Positions 40,708 through 40,919 of a stretch of 40,919 nt of DNA are shown here, one piece after another (the stretch's first letter is position 1; each line of letters starts with the position of its first letter). The stretch lies in assembly GCA_003165465.1 (NCBI GenBank), contig PLUM01000098.1, forward strand, positions 257-41,175. Reading direction: 5' to 3'. A program made the position numbers and the translations under genes. The notes under the pieces are model-generated. The model was not told where the DNA came from. It saw only the letters and a list, made by a program, of their open reading frames with translations, and searched no databases. This DNA comes from Acidobacteriota bacterium (GTDB lineage Bacteria; Acidobacteriota; Terriglobia; Acidiferrales; UBA7541).

Positions 40708-40919
40708 CTATTCGCATCTACCGGAAAGCCTCGCAGACTTAGAAGCCGAGTATAGGGGACGAGTTGGCAGGGGACAACTGCGGGAAGGGACAGGAGATAG
40801 AGCGCTTGGAAACTGCCCCCGCGTCCGGATTATCCGTCACGGTTCAATGCGCTGTCGTGGATCATTAGCTAGGGTAGGCAGACTAATCCTCGAAAGCCAC
40901 ATTCCGAGAAGACGTGCCA

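Overview
The window looks like a high-GC Acidobacteriota chromosome, most likely class Terriglobia. This is inferred from the gene order of the housekeeping block (lptCA-lptB-rpoN-rapZ and, on the same strand, ABC exporter-yicC-gmk-rpoZ-coaBC-udg-priA), from the mixture of PQQ enzymes, Tat-exported hydrolases and small palindromic repeats between genes, and from protein style. No 16S gene is present, so the placement is an inference.

Layout. Positions 1-2,530 hold a DoxX-type membrane protein and a secreted PQQ sugar dehydrogenase fused to cytochrome c. Positions 2,530-11,310 are an accessory, eroding zone. It contains a gene split by an in-frame TGA, an XRE regulator stub, an intact osmoprotectant ABC transporter, the scattered remains of an ergothioneine-type egtB/egtD locus with HEAT and ankyrin genes lying between the two halves of egtD, a DUF5996 protein, a free-standing UBP zinc finger, an internally deleted flavoprotein disulfide reductase, a DinB stub, and a truncated tyrosine recombinase ending 13 bases before an intact tRNA-His.

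Positions 11,550-24,050 form a degradative region: CocE-type hydrolase, Tat-exported amidohydrolase, exported metallo-beta-lactamase-fold hydrolase, two cupins, a PQQ alcohol dehydrogenase with a DYD lanthanide-type signature, a LysR regulator next to a YeiH transporter, an exported carboxymuconolactone-decarboxylase-like protein, a fumarylacetoacetate-hydrolase-family enzyme and a GH75 chitosanase. Several are predicted to work outside the cytoplasm, so oxidation and ring or ester cleavage may begin in the periplasm; the actual substrate cannot be read from the sequence. A DUF4398-coiled coil-OmpA envelope protein follows.

Positions 26,575-40,707 are core genes, all on the minus strand, in two tightly packed runs: replication restart, base excision repair, CoA synthesis, RNA polymerase omega, guanylate kinase, YicC, a lipid/drug exporter, then RapZ, sigma-54, LptB and an LptC-LptA-like fusion. 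Many neighbours overlap by 4 bases or lie within 15 bases.

Three families of palindromic intergenic repeats are scattered from 13.3 kb to 35.1 kb (three copies of family A, three of family B, one of family C). The most notable signals are the dismantled egt locus, the chain of deletion-made gene stubs leading to the tRNA-His, the palindromic repeats, and the DYD quinoprotein. I did not find a clearly new multi-gene system such as a defence island, CRISPR array or biosynthetic cluster.
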